Counted from the first letter of the stretch, positions 1 to 10,027 are shown. The stretch: DNA of 64,000 nucleotides from Halorussus lipolyticus (GCF_029338375.1 NZ_CP119804.1:620001-684000); one strand, 5' to 3'. Numbers and translations: made by a program. The notes: generated by a model from the sequence alone, not told the origin.

Positions 1-3000
1 CGACCCGCCGGTCGTCGGACAGGCGAGCATCTGGCCCGACACGGCCACGGCCGGGGAGAGCATCCAGTACGCGGTGGACGTTCTCGATCACGACGGCGAC
101 ACCGTGAACGTGGAGTTACAGGTCTGGGACCCCTCCGCGGGCAGTTGGGAGTCGGTCGGAAGCCAGCAGGTCGATGGCATCGCCACGGCTCGCTGGTACG
201 CCTCGCCCTTCGAGGTTGACGACGAGGGCGAGTCTACGACCTATCGCGTCGTCTACGACGACGGGAACGGCCACGCCGGAACGTGGGGTCCGTTCGCTGG
301 ACCGACGGTCATCGACGACGACACCTCGGGTCCCGAAACCGCGGAGTGGCGCTATCCCGGCGTGATTCGTCCCGGTGACTCGGTGCCGGTGTCCGTGGAT
401 GTCTCGGACCCGAGCGGCGTCGCCAGCGTCACGCTTCACTACCACTACTCGAACGGGACGAACGGGACGGCCACGATGTCGAAGGCAAACGGGTCGTGGC
501 ACGGCACGGTTCCGTCGGTCGGTGACGACGTGTCGTCGGTCTCGTTCTCGGTCGAAGCGACAGACGGTGACGCCTCGCCAGCGACCTCCCACTCGCTGAA
601 CAGGCAAGCCGTCGTGCGAGAGAACAGCGACGGAGACGGTTGGTACGACAGCTACGACCCGACGCCGAACACGAACAATACCGACGCCACGGGACCGGAC
701 GACGGCGTCGGCGGCGAAGGCTTTCAGGACACCGACGGCGACGGCATCCAGAACTACGCTGACCCCGACAACGACGGCGACGGACTGGATGACGGCGAGG
801 ACCCCGCGATTCTGGTCGTGGACGCCGACGGTGACGGTTTCTCGGATTACTACGAAGTCCAGTCCGGGACCGACCCGCTCGACCCCGACGACCGGCCGAA
901 CCCGGACGCGCCGCTCGACGTGAGTGCTAGCGCGTCCCGGAGCGTCTCGACCGTCGGCACGTCGGTCGCATTCGAGGCCAGCGTGGCGAACGCCTCGCTC
1001 AACGCCACCCTCGAGTGGGACCTCGACGACGACGGCGAGTTCGACGACGCGAGCGGCAGAACGGCGACGGCCACGTTCACGACGACAGGAAGCCACGCAG
1101 TCGCGGTTCGGGCGACCGACGGAGAGGACACCGCGGTCGGAACGGCCGGGGTCGAGGTCCGCTCCTCGCCGACAGTCTCGGCCACGGCGGTCGAGTCCGT
1201 CGTGTCCTCGCGCCCGGTCGAGATTTCGTGGGACGCGACCCTGACGGGCAACGCCACGACGCTCGCGTACCGCATCGACGGCGGGTCGCTCACCAACGTC
1301 TCGACCGACGACGTTCGAGAGACCGGCACGCTCACGCTCTCGGAGGTCTCCAACGGGTCACACACAGTCGAGTTCACGTTGCTTGACTCCTCGGGCGACC
1401 CGCTTTCGGGGTCGGCGACCGAAGCCCAAGCGACGTTCGACCTCGACGTGTCGGGTCCGTCGGTCGATTCGGTGACTCTCGACGAGGTGACGCGAAGTGA
1501 CGGGGCCGTCAGAACGAACGGAAGCATCGGCGTCGAAGCGCGACTGAGCGACCGAAACGGTGTCTCGTCGGCTCGGGTCGTCCTATCGCCCGACAACTAC
1601 TCCTTCGAGGTGACGGTCCCGGCGACCAAGCGCAGTGAGTCGTGGGACGCCGAGATTCCGGCGCGATTCGTCCCGGTCGAAGGGAATTACTCGCTCGTCG
1701 TGGTCGCCGAGGACGACACCGGTAACGAGAACGAGAAGACAGTCGAAACGGTGGTCGTGGACGAGACCGCCCCCGAACTGGCTGTAACGGTCGCTCAGAA
1801 TGCCGACGAGACGGCGGCACTCACTATCGAGAGTAGCGAACCGCTTGACCGGACGCCGGACGTGACGATTTCGCACACCGGGACCACGACTCCGGTGTCG
1901 GTCTCGCAGGACTCGCCGACGAAGTGGTCCGGGACGTTCGACCTCTCGGGGTCCGGCGCGTACCGCATCGAAGCGACCGGCCGGGACGAGACGGGGAACC
2001 TTGGAACCGCGCGAGCGGTCACAGTCGTGCAGTCGTCGATTCGGACCGAGGACCGTACGACGACGCTCGTAGACGAACAGTCTGGCACGTTCATCCGACT
2101 CCGGACCGAGCGTGCGGTCGAGGACGGAACGGCGCTGTTCACCGAGACTGACTCGCCGTTGGCGGACCTTCCGGCTTCCCAAATCGGCGCGAGTTTCATC
2201 GATGGCCGACTCGGTTCCGACCTGAGCGCGAACCTGACCGAGGCGACCATCGGTATCCCGGTCAACGAGTCGCGGCTTCCCGACGGACTGCCGACCGAGA
2301 GCGTCAACATCTCCTACTACAACGGGACGACCGGCGAGTGGGAGGAGCTACCGACGACTATCACGACCGAGGAGGGTCGGCGGTACTGGACCGCGAACGT
2401 CACGCACTTCTCGGTCTACGGTGCCATCGCACGCGACGACGCCGCGCCGAGCGTGACCGCGGCCTCTCCGGCAGTCGAAGAGGTCGCCGCCAACCAGTCG
2501 GTGCAGGTTCGGTACGAGTTCACCGACGGCGGGTCGGGCGTCAACCTCTCGACGCTGTCGCTGAACGTCGATGGACGCGACGTGACGACCGAGGCCGAGG
2601 TGACAGACGGTGCCATCGAGTACACCATCGACTCGCCGAGTCTCGGCAACCACACTGCCCGACTCTCCGTCGAAGACGAGGCCGGAAACCGGGTCCGGGA
2701 GCCAGTGACCTTCGAGGTCACCGAGAACGTCAGCGACGGCCCCGGTGACGGGGACGACGGTGACTCCGGCGGCGATTCGGACGAGGAGTCCGGCGGAAGC
2801 TCTGGCGGAGGCGGAACCAACGTCGAACCGCCGGACCCGACCGTGGAACTCGAACCGCGTGGCGACGGGTTCTACGCAGACGTGCAGAACGGTCGAGAGG
2901 GTCTCAGCATCCCGATAGAACTCTCGGCGGACCCCACGGCGGGAGTGGCCTACGAATCGGTGACGGTCACGATGGCGGCGAAGAACCCTCACTTCGCGTT

Positions 3001-3544
3001 CACGCTGACGCCGCGGACGAACTCCTCGGACGGCCTCGGCGAACCGAGCGGCCCCGACGCGGTCGGTGGTCACCTCACGATGACGCCGAAGTACATTACC
3101 GGCGAACACGTGAGCGAGGTCAGGTATCGGTTCTCGGTCATCGACGCGCTGATTTCGGACGCCGGTGGCTCACCCGAGTCCGTGGTCCTCTACCAGTATC
3201 GGGACGGAAAATGGCGGGCGCTCCCGACGACCCACCGCGGCGGGAACCGCTACGCCGCGACCGCGCCGGGATACTCGACCGTCGCGGTCGGAGTGAAATC
3301 GGTCTCGGACAGCGACCGAGCGAACGACGGGACGACCAAAACCTCGGCGTCCGGCGGCGATGAAAGCGACGAGGAGGGAGACGACTCGAACGCCGGGACG
3401 AGTCGGCCGAGCGAGTCGGCCGGTTCGAGTGACGACTCGGGCGGCGACTCCGGCGGGGCGTCTATCCCCGGTTTCGGAGTCGGTGTTGCGCTGGTCGCGC
3501 TGTTGGCCGCCCTGCTGGTTTCGGCGGCAGTCAGGCGGGACTGA
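1..3544 (+). CDS. Large PGF-CTERM surface protein (5' end outside window)
   Basis: The reading frame is open from base 2, so the true start lies upstream. The visible part is an extracellular protein of about 1180 residues. It has Asp-rich calcium-binding repeats of the DxDxDG type (about 620-890), a PKD-like beta domain (about 920-1160), more beta-sandwich-like segments, a Gly/Ser/Asp linker (about 2740-2820), a PGF-pre-PGF-like domain (about 2860-3300), an acidic Ser/Gly stalk, then a PGF motif followed by one hydrophobic helix and RRD at the end. That tail is the archaeosortase signal: such proteins are cut and lipid-anchored to the cell surface. NxS/T sequons are abundant, so N-glycosylation is likely. 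The partner or substrate is unknown; adhesion or cell-wall structure is an inference. Confidence 0.85.
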   Translation, partial: DPPVVGQASIWPDTATAGESIQYAVDVLDHDGDTVNVELQVWDPSAGSWESVGSQQVDGIATARWYASPFEVDDEGESTTYRVVYDDGNGHAGTWGPFAGPTVIDDDTSGPETAEWRYPGVIRPGDSVPVSVDVSDPSGVASVTLHYHYSNGTNGTATMSKANGSWHGTVPSVGDDVSSVSFSVEATDGDASPATSHSLNRQAVVRENSDGDGWYDSYDPTPNTNNTDATGPDDGVGGEGFQDTDGDGIQNYADPDNDGDGLDDGEDPAILVVDADGDGFSDYYEVQSGTDPLDPDDRPNPDAPLDVSASASRSVSTVGTSVAFEASVANASLNATLEWDLDDDGEFDDASGRTATATFTTTGSHAVAVRATDGEDTAVGTAGVEVRSSPTVSATAVESVVSSRPVEISWDATLTGNATTLAYRIDGGSLTNVSTDDVRETGTLTLSEVSNGSHTVEFTLLDSSGDPLSGSATEAQATFDLDVSGPSVDSVTLDEVTRSDGAVRTNGSIGVEARLSDRNGVSSARVVLSPDNYSFEVTVPATKRSESWDAEIPARFVPVEGNYSLVVVAEDDTGNENEKTVETVVVDETAPELAVTVAQNADETAALTIESSEPLDRTPDVTISHTGTTTPVSVSQDSPTKWSGTFDLSGSGAYRIEATGRDETGNLGTARAVTVVQSSIRTEDRTTTLVDEQSGTFIRLRTERAVEDGTALFTETDSPLADLPASQIGASFIDGRLGSDLSANLTEATIGIPVNESRLPDGLPTESVNISYYNGTTGEWEELPTTITTEEGRRYWTANVTHFSVYGAIARDDAAPSVTAASPAVEEVAANQSVQVRYEFTDGGSGVNLSTLSLNVDGRDVTTEAEVTDGAIEYTIDSPSLGNHTARLSVEDEAGNRVREPVTFEVTENVSDGPGDGDDGDSGGDSDEESGGSSGGGGTNVEPPDPTVELEPRGDGFYADVQNGREGLSIPIELSADPTAGVAYESVTVTMAAKNPHFAFTLTPRTNSSDGLGEPSGPDAVGGHLTMTPKYITGEHVSEVRYRFSVIDALISDAGGSPESVVLYQYRDGKWRALPTTHRGGNRYAATAPGYSTVAVGVKSVSDSDRANDGTTKTSASGGDESDEEGDDSNAGTSRPSESAGSSDDSGGDSGGASIPGFGVGVALVALLAALLVSAAVRRD

Positions 3545-3567
3545 GCCGAACTCGGGCCTCGACACCC

Positions 3568-3573
3568 TTTTTT
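3568..3573 (+). terminator. Oligo-T terminator after the surface protein gene
   Basis: A run of six T, 24 nt after the stop codon and before the promoter of the next gene. Archaeal transcription commonly ends at such U-tracts without a hairpin. Confidence 0.45.
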
Positions 3574-3641
3574 CGGTTCGATAACTCTACAACTTCGTTC
3601 ATCGTGAAGTTTGATAAACCCAACGTGATAACGGCTTCAGT

Positions 3642-4160
3642 ATGAGCGTCGGTCGAACCGAAGGTAGCGACAGTCCACCGGGGACTCCCACAGCGTTCGC
3701 TGACGCGCTGGAGCGCAACGAGCGCGTCCACCGAACGTGGGAAGCTAGCAACGTCCGGTGGGCGAATCAGTGGCAACCGACGCCCGACTCGCCGACCGCC
3801 TTCGCTGTGACCGACCGCCGGGTTCTGTTCGAGACCGAGGAGGGCGTGACCTCCATCGGGTACAACCACATCCGGGCCGTCAGAACCGACCCCGCGGGCG
3901 AGGACCTCGACCTCTCGGTGGCGTTCGTGGTCTGTGGCGGCCTCTGTCTCCTCGTCGGTCTCGTCGTCGCCACCAACGATTTCACCAACGGCGTCGGGTT
4001 GATGTTGCTCTCCGTGATGCTCCTCGTGGCGGGGAGCGCGTTCGGCAACGGTCCCGAGCAGGCGACCATCACCCTCGTCATCGACAACGAGCGCCAGCGC
4101 CTCTCGTTTTCGGCGGACGAAGCGGTCGGCGCGGAACTGGTCGAACTGGTCGAAGGGTGA
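3642..4160 (+). CDS. PH-like domain protein with two membrane helices
   Basis: This 172-residue protein has no name I can assign. Residues about 20-85 look like the first half of a bacterial-type PH domain (TAFAVTDRRVLF, then EEGVTSIGYNHI). Two hydrophobic helices follow (about 91-110 and 117-136), and a short beta-rich tail (ITLVIDNERQRLSF) resumes the PH-like pattern. The helices therefore appear inserted in the domain, a layout common in haloarchaeal membrane proteins of unknown role. A TATA-like stretch near 3606-3615 sits about 30 nt before the ATG. No operon partner is evident. Confidence 0.7.
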   Translation: MSVGRTEGSDSPPGTPTAFADALERNERVHRTWEASNVRWANQWQPTPDSPTAFAVTDRRVLFETEEGVTSIGYNHIRAVRTDPAGEDLDLSVAFVVCGGLCLLVGLVVATNDFTNGVGLMLLSVMLLVAGSAFGNGPEQATITLVIDNERQRLSFSADEAVGAELVELVEG

Positions 4161-4246
4161 CCTCGCCGAAGACGGTTACATTCCTAAAACCCCTAAATCG
4201 TCCTTTCCGGAAACGCTTTTGAGCCGAATCGGCGTACGTGACCCAA

Positions 4247-4702
4247 ATGTCCTCGGGAGCCTCCTCGGAAACCGAACTGTCGTCGGAAACGGTCACCTAC
4301 GTCGAAAAGGCCTGTGCGTACATCACTCGCAACGGGAGCGAACTGCTGGTGTTCGAGGGACCGGAACACGATGGCTTGCAGGTGCCGAAAGGAACCATCG
4401 AGGCCGGCGAGGAGCCTCGCGCCGCGGTCCTCCGGGAAATCGCCGAGGAGAGCGGTCTCGGCGCGGTCGGCGAGGTCAAGCACTTGACGACCGACGTGTG
4501 GACTCGCCGCCGGTCGCCGCCCAAGCGGTACGTCCGGCACTTCTTCCACGCCCCGGTCCACGAACCCCGCGACGAGTGGACTCACACCGTCACCGGCGAG
4601 GGGAGCGAGAACGGCCTCGAATTCGACTTCTCGTGGGTCGAACTCCCGGCGCACTCCGAGTTCGCGCTGGCGCTGGACGACTACACGCAACTGCTGGCGT
4701 GA
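4247..4702 (+). CDS. Nudix hydrolase
   Basis: A protein of 151 residues with a complete Nudix box at residues 49-71: G49, E55, then R63-E64-I-A-E67-E68-S-G-L. These residues bind the metal and position water for attack on a nucleoside diphosphate linked to some group X. The rest is a single Nudix fold with no extra domain, so the substrate (nucleotide sugar, diadenosine polyphosphate, oxidised dNTP) cannot be told. I chose ATG 4247 over GTG 4238 because ATG is the usual start here. The gene converges on the asparagine-synthase-like gene, with 21 nt between the stops. Confidence 0.85.
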   Translation: MSSGASSETELSSETVTYVEKACAYITRNGSELLVFEGPEHDGLQVPKGTIEAGEEPRAAVLREIAEESGLGAVGEVKHLTTDVWTRRRSPPKRYVRHFFHAPVHEPRDEWTHTVTGEGSENGLEFDFSWVELPAHSEFALALDDYTQLLA

Positions 4703-4723
4703 GTTCCTCGCCTGAGTCGCCGG

Positions 4724-5947
4724 TCACTCGACCCGCGAGGCGACGTACTTCGACACGTGGTCGTCCATCCGGCGCTTGAACCCGTCTTGACGGGCGAGAC
4801 GGTCCAACTCGCGGGCGACCAGACTCCCGTACTGGACCGCCTTCTTCTCTCGGAAGGCCACCGGGTCCGGGACGAACTCCCGGCCCGCGAGTCGGAGGGC
4901 TTTCTTGCGCTCGCCGCGGGAATCGACCAGCAGGTCGCCCGGCAGTCGGAGGGCCGCCCGGACCACCCGGTCGTCCAGCAGGGGCGCGACCGGTTCGACG
5001 CCTGCTCCTCGGAGCGCCAGCACGTCGCGCTCGAGTTGGTCCGGGAGCGTCCCCATCACCTCGCGGACCGCGCCGCGGACCGTCTCGGCCTCGACGCGGG
5101 GGTCCTCCGGCGCGCGAGCGACCTTGGCGTAGCCGCCAAAGAGTTCGTCCGCGCCCTGCCCGACCGCGAGCCGGTCGAAGCCATCGGCCGCGGCGCGCTC
5201 CGCCGCCAGAAACAGCGGGAGCGAAATCTGGACGTCCATCGCGTTGGTCCGGCCGGTGGCTTGCGCGACTCTCGGCACGGCGCGTTCGAGGTCCGATGGC
5301 GAGAGTTCCACGACCTCCAAATCGTCCTCTCTGCCCATCAACCGGGCAGACCGCCGTGCCGAAGCAACGTCGTGGCTCTCGGGGAACCCGACCACGTACA
5401 GCGGCGCGTCGAAGGCGCTGGCGACCACCGCCGAATCGACGCCCCCGGAGAACGCGACCGCCAAATCGCCCGCTCCATCCGCCGTCCCCGGCGAAATCGA
5501 GGCCAGCGTCTCGGCGATGGCGTCCCGGACCGCGACGACTGCCTCGCGCCCGTCGGAGACTGTCGGCGGGTCGGGGAGCGAGAGGAGGTCCTCGGGAACG
5601 GTCTCACCGGGCGCGAGGACGTGCCCCGCCGGGAGTGGTCTCGGGTCCGCGAGGTCCTCCGGAGCGAACCCCCATCTCCTCGGTTCGCCGCTTTCGGAAC
5701 ACGTTACATTGCTTTCAGCATTCAAAACGTTTGCTTTGGAATGGTTCTCGTTTTCCTCCGCCCCGTCGCCGCCCTCCACGAAAATCGGCTGGCGGCCCAG
5801 CACGTCCCTGACGAGGCGGCCGTCGCCCAGTCGCCCGGCGAACCCCGCCGTTCCCGAGAGCGAGTCGCCCGCAGAAATCGCCCGTTCAACCGCATCGGCG
5901 GACGCACCTCGTAGTTCGGCGGACGAGAGAGACGAGTCCGAGGTCAT
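4724..5947 (-). CDS. Asparagine-synthase-like ATP-pyrophosphatase
   Basis: A 407-residue protein whose C-terminal half is an AsnB-type synthetase domain. The PP-loop SGGVDS lies at residues 167-172, and GQGADELFGGY follows later as in AsnB. The N-terminal part (1-125) resembles a shrunken class II glutaminase fold but has no N-terminal Cys nucleophile, so glutamine hydrolysis is unlikely. It may use free ammonia or amidate or adenylate another substrate. Residues about 65-90 are a non-conserved insert. The start at 5947 is set by a 4-nt ATGA overlap with the upstream PHP gene, which implies translational coupling. A longer reading into that gene is possible but less likely. Confidence 0.8.
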   Translation of the reverse strand: MTSDSSLSSAELRGASADAVERAISAGDSLSGTAGFAGRLGDGRLVRDVLGRQPIFVEGGDGAEENENHSKANVLNAESNVTCSESGEPRRWGFAPEDLADPRPLPAGHVLAPGETVPEDLLSLPDPPTVSDGREAVVAVRDAIAETLASISPGTADGAGDLAVAFSGGVDSAVVASAFDAPLYVVGFPESHDVASARRSARLMGREDDLEVVELSPSDLERAVPRVAQATGRTNAMDVQISLPLFLAAERAAADGFDRLAVGQGADELFGGYAKVARAPEDPRVEAETVRGAVREVMGTLPDQLERDVLALRGAGVEPVAPLLDDRVVRAALRLPGDLLVDSRGERKKALRLAGREFVPDPVAFREKKAVQYGSLVARELDRLARQDGFKRRMDDHVSKYVASRVE

Positions 5948-6630
5948 TCGATGAACTCGCCGAGTCGGTTCTTCACCCGGCGCTTGGCACCGCCCGCGGC
6001 CTGTCGGAAACTGATGTGCCACGGGGTGCGCTTGCCTTCGACCGTGGTTCGACCGTCGAGAATGGCGTCCAGAATCGCCGCCGAACTCCGCTCGTCGGCG
6101 TCGATTCGCGTGACCGCCTGCCCGACCATCTCGCTGATGTGAGCGTCGCTCCCGGCGGTCTGGGGCAGGCCGCGGCGCTCGGCGAATCGCTTGGCCTTCC
6201 GATTTCCGCGACCCGTCAGGAGTCGGGAGTTGTAGACCTCGATGGCGTCGGCCTCGGCGAGTTCTGACTCGGTGATGTTTGCCATCACGCCGCTCCGGGA
6301 CTTCTGGAAGGGATGGGGAACGACCGCGACCCCGCCCTGCTCGCGGATTCGGTCGAGCGTCTCGCCGAACGAGAGACCGGCGGGAACTCGCTCGCGGATG
6401 CCCAACCCGAGGACGTGGCCCGCCGCGGAACTGACCTCCATGCCCGGAATGCCGACGAGACCGTACTCCTCGGCCTGCTCGACCGCGGAGAGACTGGCCT
6501 CGATTTCGTCGTGGTCGGTGACCGCCAGCGCGTCGAGGCCGACCGCAGAGGCCTGCTCCAACAGAAGTTCGACCGGGTCGCGGCCGTCGTAGGACAGCGA
6601 CGAGTGGGCGTGAAGCTCGACCGATAGCAC
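5944..6630 (-). CDS. PHP-domain phosphoesterase
   Basis: This 228-residue protein has the metal ligands of the PHP family: HAH (H7, H9), TDHDE (D39, H40), E65, VPHPF (H106) and SDAH (D162, H164). PHP proteins hydrolyse phosphoesters such as nucleotides, histidinol phosphate or DNA 3' ends, using a trinuclear metal centre. This single-domain form is most like the YciV/TrpH group. The GTG start at 6630 fits both the usual family N-terminus and a T-rich TATA-like stretch about 27 nt upstream. Its stop overlaps the start of the asparagine-synthase-like gene. The two functions have no textbook link. Confidence 0.82.
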   Translation of the reverse strand: MLSVELHAHSSLSYDGRDPVELLLEQASAVGLDALAVTDHDEIEASLSAVEQAEEYGLVGIPGMEVSSAAGHVLGLGIRERVPAGLSFGETLDRIREQGGVAVVPHPFQKSRSGVMANITESELAEADAIEVYNSRLLTGRGNRKAKRFAERRGLPQTAGSDAHISEMVGQAVTRIDADERSSAAILDAILDGRTTVEGKRTPWHISFRQAAGGAKRRVKNRLGEFIE

Positions 6631-6632
6631 GA

Positions 6633-6984
6633 GTGGTGCTTGGCAGGCGGACGGCAAAAACGCCTCGGTACGCCGTCGTCCCGCGTCCGGGCCTCGGAAC
6701 GCTCGTTTTCGGCGTTCGAGGCTTCTTCGCACCGCTCGCGGAACTGTCGGCTGGTGGCGCAGATAGCTGAATTTGATATACCGAAATGTGGTTTACGAGT
6801 TGCCAAGGAGACGGATTATATAATTTAATTTATCATATTTATTTGTCTATTGCCGCCGAGATACCGAACTCACGGGGAACGTCGCGCGCCTTCGCACCGC
6901 CGACAGCGAACGGTTCGGGTGCCAGCACTCGCGTCCTCGGCGTCCCGGACGGCTCGAAGTATGCAAGCACCTGCACATGGAAAG
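6633..6984. other. Intergenic region upstream of purL, no gene seen
   Basis: About 390 nt separate the PHP start from purL. The middle (about 6771-6850) is very AT-rich and could serve as promoter DNA for either side. I see no convincing small gene or RNA in it. Confidence 0.4.
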
Positions 6985-6992
6985 GCATTAAT
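6985..6992 (+). promoter_or_regulatory. purL TATA box
   Basis: GCATTAAT is centred 29 nt before the purL ATG, the spacing expected for a leaderless archaeal transcript. Confidence 0.6.
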
Positions 6993-6998
6993 CCGGCG

Positions 6999-7012
6999 TG
7001 TCTGTACAGACA
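6999..7012. promoter_or_regulatory. Perfect 14-bp palindrome before purL (candidate operator)
   Basis: TGTCTGTACAGACA reads the same on both strands. It lies between the TATA box and the ATG at 7018, where a bound dimeric repressor would block RNA polymerase. No regulator is identified; the purine link comes only from its position. Confidence 0.5.
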
Positions 7013-7017
7013 GGTGA

Positions 7018-9144
7018 ATGAGTCTCTCCGAGCCAGACCGCGAACTGGTCGTCGCCGAACTCGGCCGCGAACCGACCCCGGCGGAGGCGGCGCTGTTCGA
7101 GAACCTCTGGAGCGAACACTGCGCGTATCGGTCGTCCCGTCCTCTGCTGTCGGCCTTCGATTCGGAGGGCGAGCAGGTCGTCGTCGGACCGGGCGACGAC
7201 GCCGCAGTCGTGGAAGTTCCATCCGACTCGCAGGGCGACGCCACCTACATCACGATGGGCATCGAGAGCCACAACCACCCGTCGTTCGTGGACCCCTACG
7301 ACGGCGCGGCCACCGGCGTCGGCGGTATCGTCCGCGACACCCTCTCGATGGGTGCCTATCCCATCGCGCTGGCCGACTCGCTGTACTTCGGGGACTTCGA
7401 CCGCGAACACTCCCGGTACCTGCTGGAAGGCGTCGTGGAAGGGATTTCGGACTACGGTAACTCCATCGGCGTACCGACCGTGGCCGGAAGCACGGCTTTC
7501 CACCCCGACTACGAGGGCAACCCGCTGGTGAACGTGAGTTGCGTCGGCTTGGTCGACGAGGACCGACTGGTCACGGCCGACGTGAAAGAACCCGGCAACA
7601 AACTCGTGCTGGTCGGCAACGCGACCGGTCGGGACGGACTGGGCGGCGCGAGTTTCGCCAGCGAGGACCTCTCGGAGGACGCCGAGACCGAAGACCGCCC
7701 CGCGGTGCAGGTCGGCGACCCCTACACCGAGAAGTTGCTCATCGAGGCCAACGAGGTCCTCGTGGACCGCGATTTGGTCGAGTCGGCGCGGGACCTCGGC
7801 GCGGCCGGACTCGGCGGTGCATCGAGCGAGATGATAGCCAAGGGCGGTCTGGGGGCCGAAATCGAACTGGAGCGGGTTCACCAGCGCGAACCCAACATGA
7901 ATGCCCTCGAAATCCTGCTCGCCGAGTCCCAAGAGCGGATGTGCTACGAGGTCCGGCCCGAGAACGTCGAGGCGGTCGAACAGGTCGCCGAGAAGTACGA
8001 TTTGGGGTGTTCGGTCATCGGCGACGTGACCGAGGACAACTACGTCTGCACCTTCGAGGGCGAGACGGTGGTAGACGTGGACGCCGAGTTCCTCGGCGAC
8101 GGCGCGCCGATGAACGACCTCGAATCCGAGGAGCCACCCCAACCCGAGCGGGACCTACCCGACGCGGACCTCGAATCGGCCTTCGAGGCTGTCGTGGGCA
8201 ACCCCAACACCGCGAGCAAGCGGTGGGTCTACCGCCAGTACGACCACGAGGTGCAGGTCCGGACCGCGACCGGACCGGGCGACGATTCGGCGGTGCTGGC
8301 GCTCCGCGACGCCGAGAAGGGACTGGCCATCTCGGCGGGTGCGGACCCGCGGTGGACCGACGCCGCGCCCTACGACGGCGCGCGAGCAGTCGCGCTGGAG
8401 AACGCCACGAACCTCGCTGTCAAGGGCGCGACACCGCTGGCCGCAGTGGACTGCCTCAACGGCGGCAACCCCGAGAAGCCCGACGTGTACGGCGGCTTCA
8501 AAGGCATCGTTGACGGACTGGCCGACATGTGTTCGGCGCTTGACGCGCCGGTCGTCGGCGGCAACGTCTCGCTCTACAACGACTCGCCCTCCGGCCCGAT
8601 TCCGCCGACGCCGACGCTGGCGATGACCGGGACGAAGGACGGCTACGACGCGCCGCCGGCCTCGCTCTCTGGCGAGGGCACCCTGCTCGTGGTCGGCGAG
8701 GACGGCGGCGGCCTCCTCGGCGGGTCGGAGTATCTGGCCCAGACGGGCGGGAGCGACCGCTTCCCGGCGCTTCCCGAGAACCCCCGTGAGGTCGTGGCGG
8801 CACTGGCCGAGGTGGCCGACTTCGACTCGACCGCGGCGGTCCACGACGTGAGCCACGGCGGTCTGGCGGTCGCACTCGCTGAGATGGTGACCGAGGAAGC
8901 GGGCGCGTCGGTCGAACTCGACTCGCCGGAAGCCCTGTTCGCCGAGACGCCCGGCAGAGCCGTCGTAGAGACCGACGACCCCGAAGCAGTTCGGGACGCG
9001 TTCGAGGGCGTCGCTCCCGTTTCGGAACTCGGCGAAGCGGACGATTCGGGCACGCTGGGCCTCGAAGTCGGCGACGACACGCTGGCCTACGACGCCGACG
9101 AGATTGCGGAGCTTCGGGATGTGCTTGCGCGCGAGCTAGACTAA
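7018..9144 (+). CDS. purL: Phosphoribosylformylglycinamidine synthase subunit PurL
   Basis: PurL uses ATP to turn formylglycinamide ribonucleotide plus ammonia into the amidine (step 4 of purine synthesis); ammonia comes from PurQ with PurS. The 708-residue length fits the small archaeal/Bacillus-type PurL, which lacks the fused glutaminase of E. coli. Family motifs are clear: [11 protein letters not shown] (31-41), IESHNHPS (82-89) and [12 protein letters not shown] (96-107), with the two repeated AIRS-like halves following. purQ and purS are not in this window. The gene is monocistronic here and has its own promoter. Confidence 0.97.
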   Translation: MSLSEPDRELVVAELGREPTPAEAALFENLWSEHCAYRSSRPLLSAFDSEGEQVVVGPGDDAAVVEVPSDSQGDATYITMGIESHNHPSFVDPYDGAATGVGGIVRDTLSMGAYPIALADSLYFGDFDREHSRYLLEGVVEGISDYGNSIGVPTVAGSTAFHPDYEGNPLVNVSCVGLVDEDRLVTADVKEPGNKLVLVGNATGRDGLGGASFASEDLSEDAETEDRPAVQVGDPYTEKLLIEANEVLVDRDLVESARDLGAAGLGGASSEMIAKGGLGAEIELERVHQREPNMNALEILLAESQERMCYEVRPENVEAVEQVAEKYDLGCSVIGDVTEDNYVCTFEGETVVDVDAEFLGDGAPMNDLESEEPPQPERDLPDADLESAFEAVVGNPNTASKRWVYRQYDHEVQVRTATGPGDDSAVLALRDAEKGLAISAGADPRWTDAAPYDGARAVALENATNLAVKGATPLAAVDCLNGGNPEKPDVYGGFKGIVDGLADMCSALDAPVVGGNVSLYNDSPSGPIPPTPTLAMTGTKDGYDAPPASLSGEGTLLVVGEDGGGLLGGSEYLAQTGGSDRFPALPENPREVVAALAEVADFDSTAAVHDVSHGGLAVALAEMVTEEAGASVELDSPEALFAETPGRAVVETDDPEAVRDAFEGVAPVSELGEADDSGTLGLEVGDDTLAYDADEIAELRDVLARELD

Positions 9145-9192
9145 CTTATTCGTTCTTTTGGAATTATTTCTGATTCCTTAGCTTGGGTGGAT

Positions 9193-9325
9193 ATTTGTCG
9201 TCCACTTCTGGCGCGTGCGGGCGCGGCGCTCCCGAGCGCCGCGCCTCGCGTGCGAGGGACGAAGTGAGCGACTGGCAGGAGCGAACGAGGAGGTTGGGGA
9301 GGACGAGGTGCGGTCGCTGTGCTGG
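9193..9325 (+). repeat. Dispersed repeat A, copy 1
   Basis: This copy matches the reverse complement of 60523-60650. The best-kept parts are the block after GGCGCGTGCGGG, a GC-rich hairpin (9221-9230 pairs with 9235-9244, loop CCCG), CTCGCGTGCGAGGGACGA and GAGGAGGTTGGGGAGG. It fills the purL-EthD gap of about 340 nt, with an AT-rich stretch after it and no gene. Similar GC-rich blocks occur between genes in other haloarchaea, from memory. Confidence 0.7.
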
Positions 9326-9484
9326 CGAGCGACGGCGTTGCTCACGCCTGACGCTAGCCTCTTTGTCCTCTCGTCAGCAGTAGCGATTTCTCAACTACAT
9401 TTCGCTATATCGCTCGTCGCCTCACCTAAACAAAACGAACGTCCAATCCCAACTTTCACGACTCCGCGCCCCGAATCCACCGCC

Positions 9485-9811
9485 ATGACCTGCAAGATGG
9501 TAATCCTCGCGGTCCGGGACGACGAGACCACCCACGACGAGTGCATCGAGTACATGTACGACGAACACGCACCGCTCGTGAACGACCTGCCGGGGTTGGA
9601 GAAGTATAGCTCCTCGGTCCCGATGGACCCCGAGAAGGCGGGCTACGACTACGTGGCCCAACTCTGGTTCGACGGTCCCGGCGCGATGAACGAGGCCTTC
9701 GAGTCCGAGGCCGGCCAAGAGGTCCAGCAGGACGCGACGACCTTCCTCGACATGGAGGCGACGAAGATGATTCCCGCCGCGGACGAGAAGACGCATTTCG
9801 AGGCCGAATAA
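9485..9811 (+). CDS. EthD-like small protein
   Basis: A 108-residue protein of the dimeric alpha/beta-barrel (ferredoxin-like) type. It begins CKMVILAVRDDETTHDECIE, then YMYDEHAPLV, LPGLEKY and a VAQLWFDG strand, the pattern of EthD proteins, which bind or act on small aromatic or polyketide-like compounds. No catalytic residue can be named. The ATG at 9485 is chosen because the family starts right before this first strand; the frame is open further upstream but runs through repeat DNA. Confidence 0.75.
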   Translation: MTCKMVILAVRDDETTHDECIEYMYDEHAPLVNDLPGLEKYSSSVPMDPEKAGYDYVAQLWFDGPGAMNEAFESEAGQEVQQDATTFLDMEATKMIPAADEKTHFEAE

Positions 9812-9894
9812 CTCGGATTTAGTGGCTTATTTCTATTTTTGTCAGTCCGGGTTTGAGTCGCAGGAAGCAGAGTAACCGCAGGAATCAGGTGGTG

Positions 9895-9945
9895 AACACT
9901 TTCTGAAGCCCGCGACCGGACGGCCCTTTCATCCACCCGAGGCGG
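9895..9945 (+). repeat. Dispersed repeat B, copy 1 (short form)
   Basis: The two ends of the B element are joined with almost no core: TGAAGCCC at the left and GGCCCTTTCATCC at the right. It lies between two convergent genes. Confidence 0.6.
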
Positions 9946-10027
9946 TTGCTCGGTCGAGCATTTGCCGGTGGTCGGTCTCACCGAGCGCGCGCCGATACGC
10001 TAATTTGCGAGTCCCGTGCGCCCGTTC

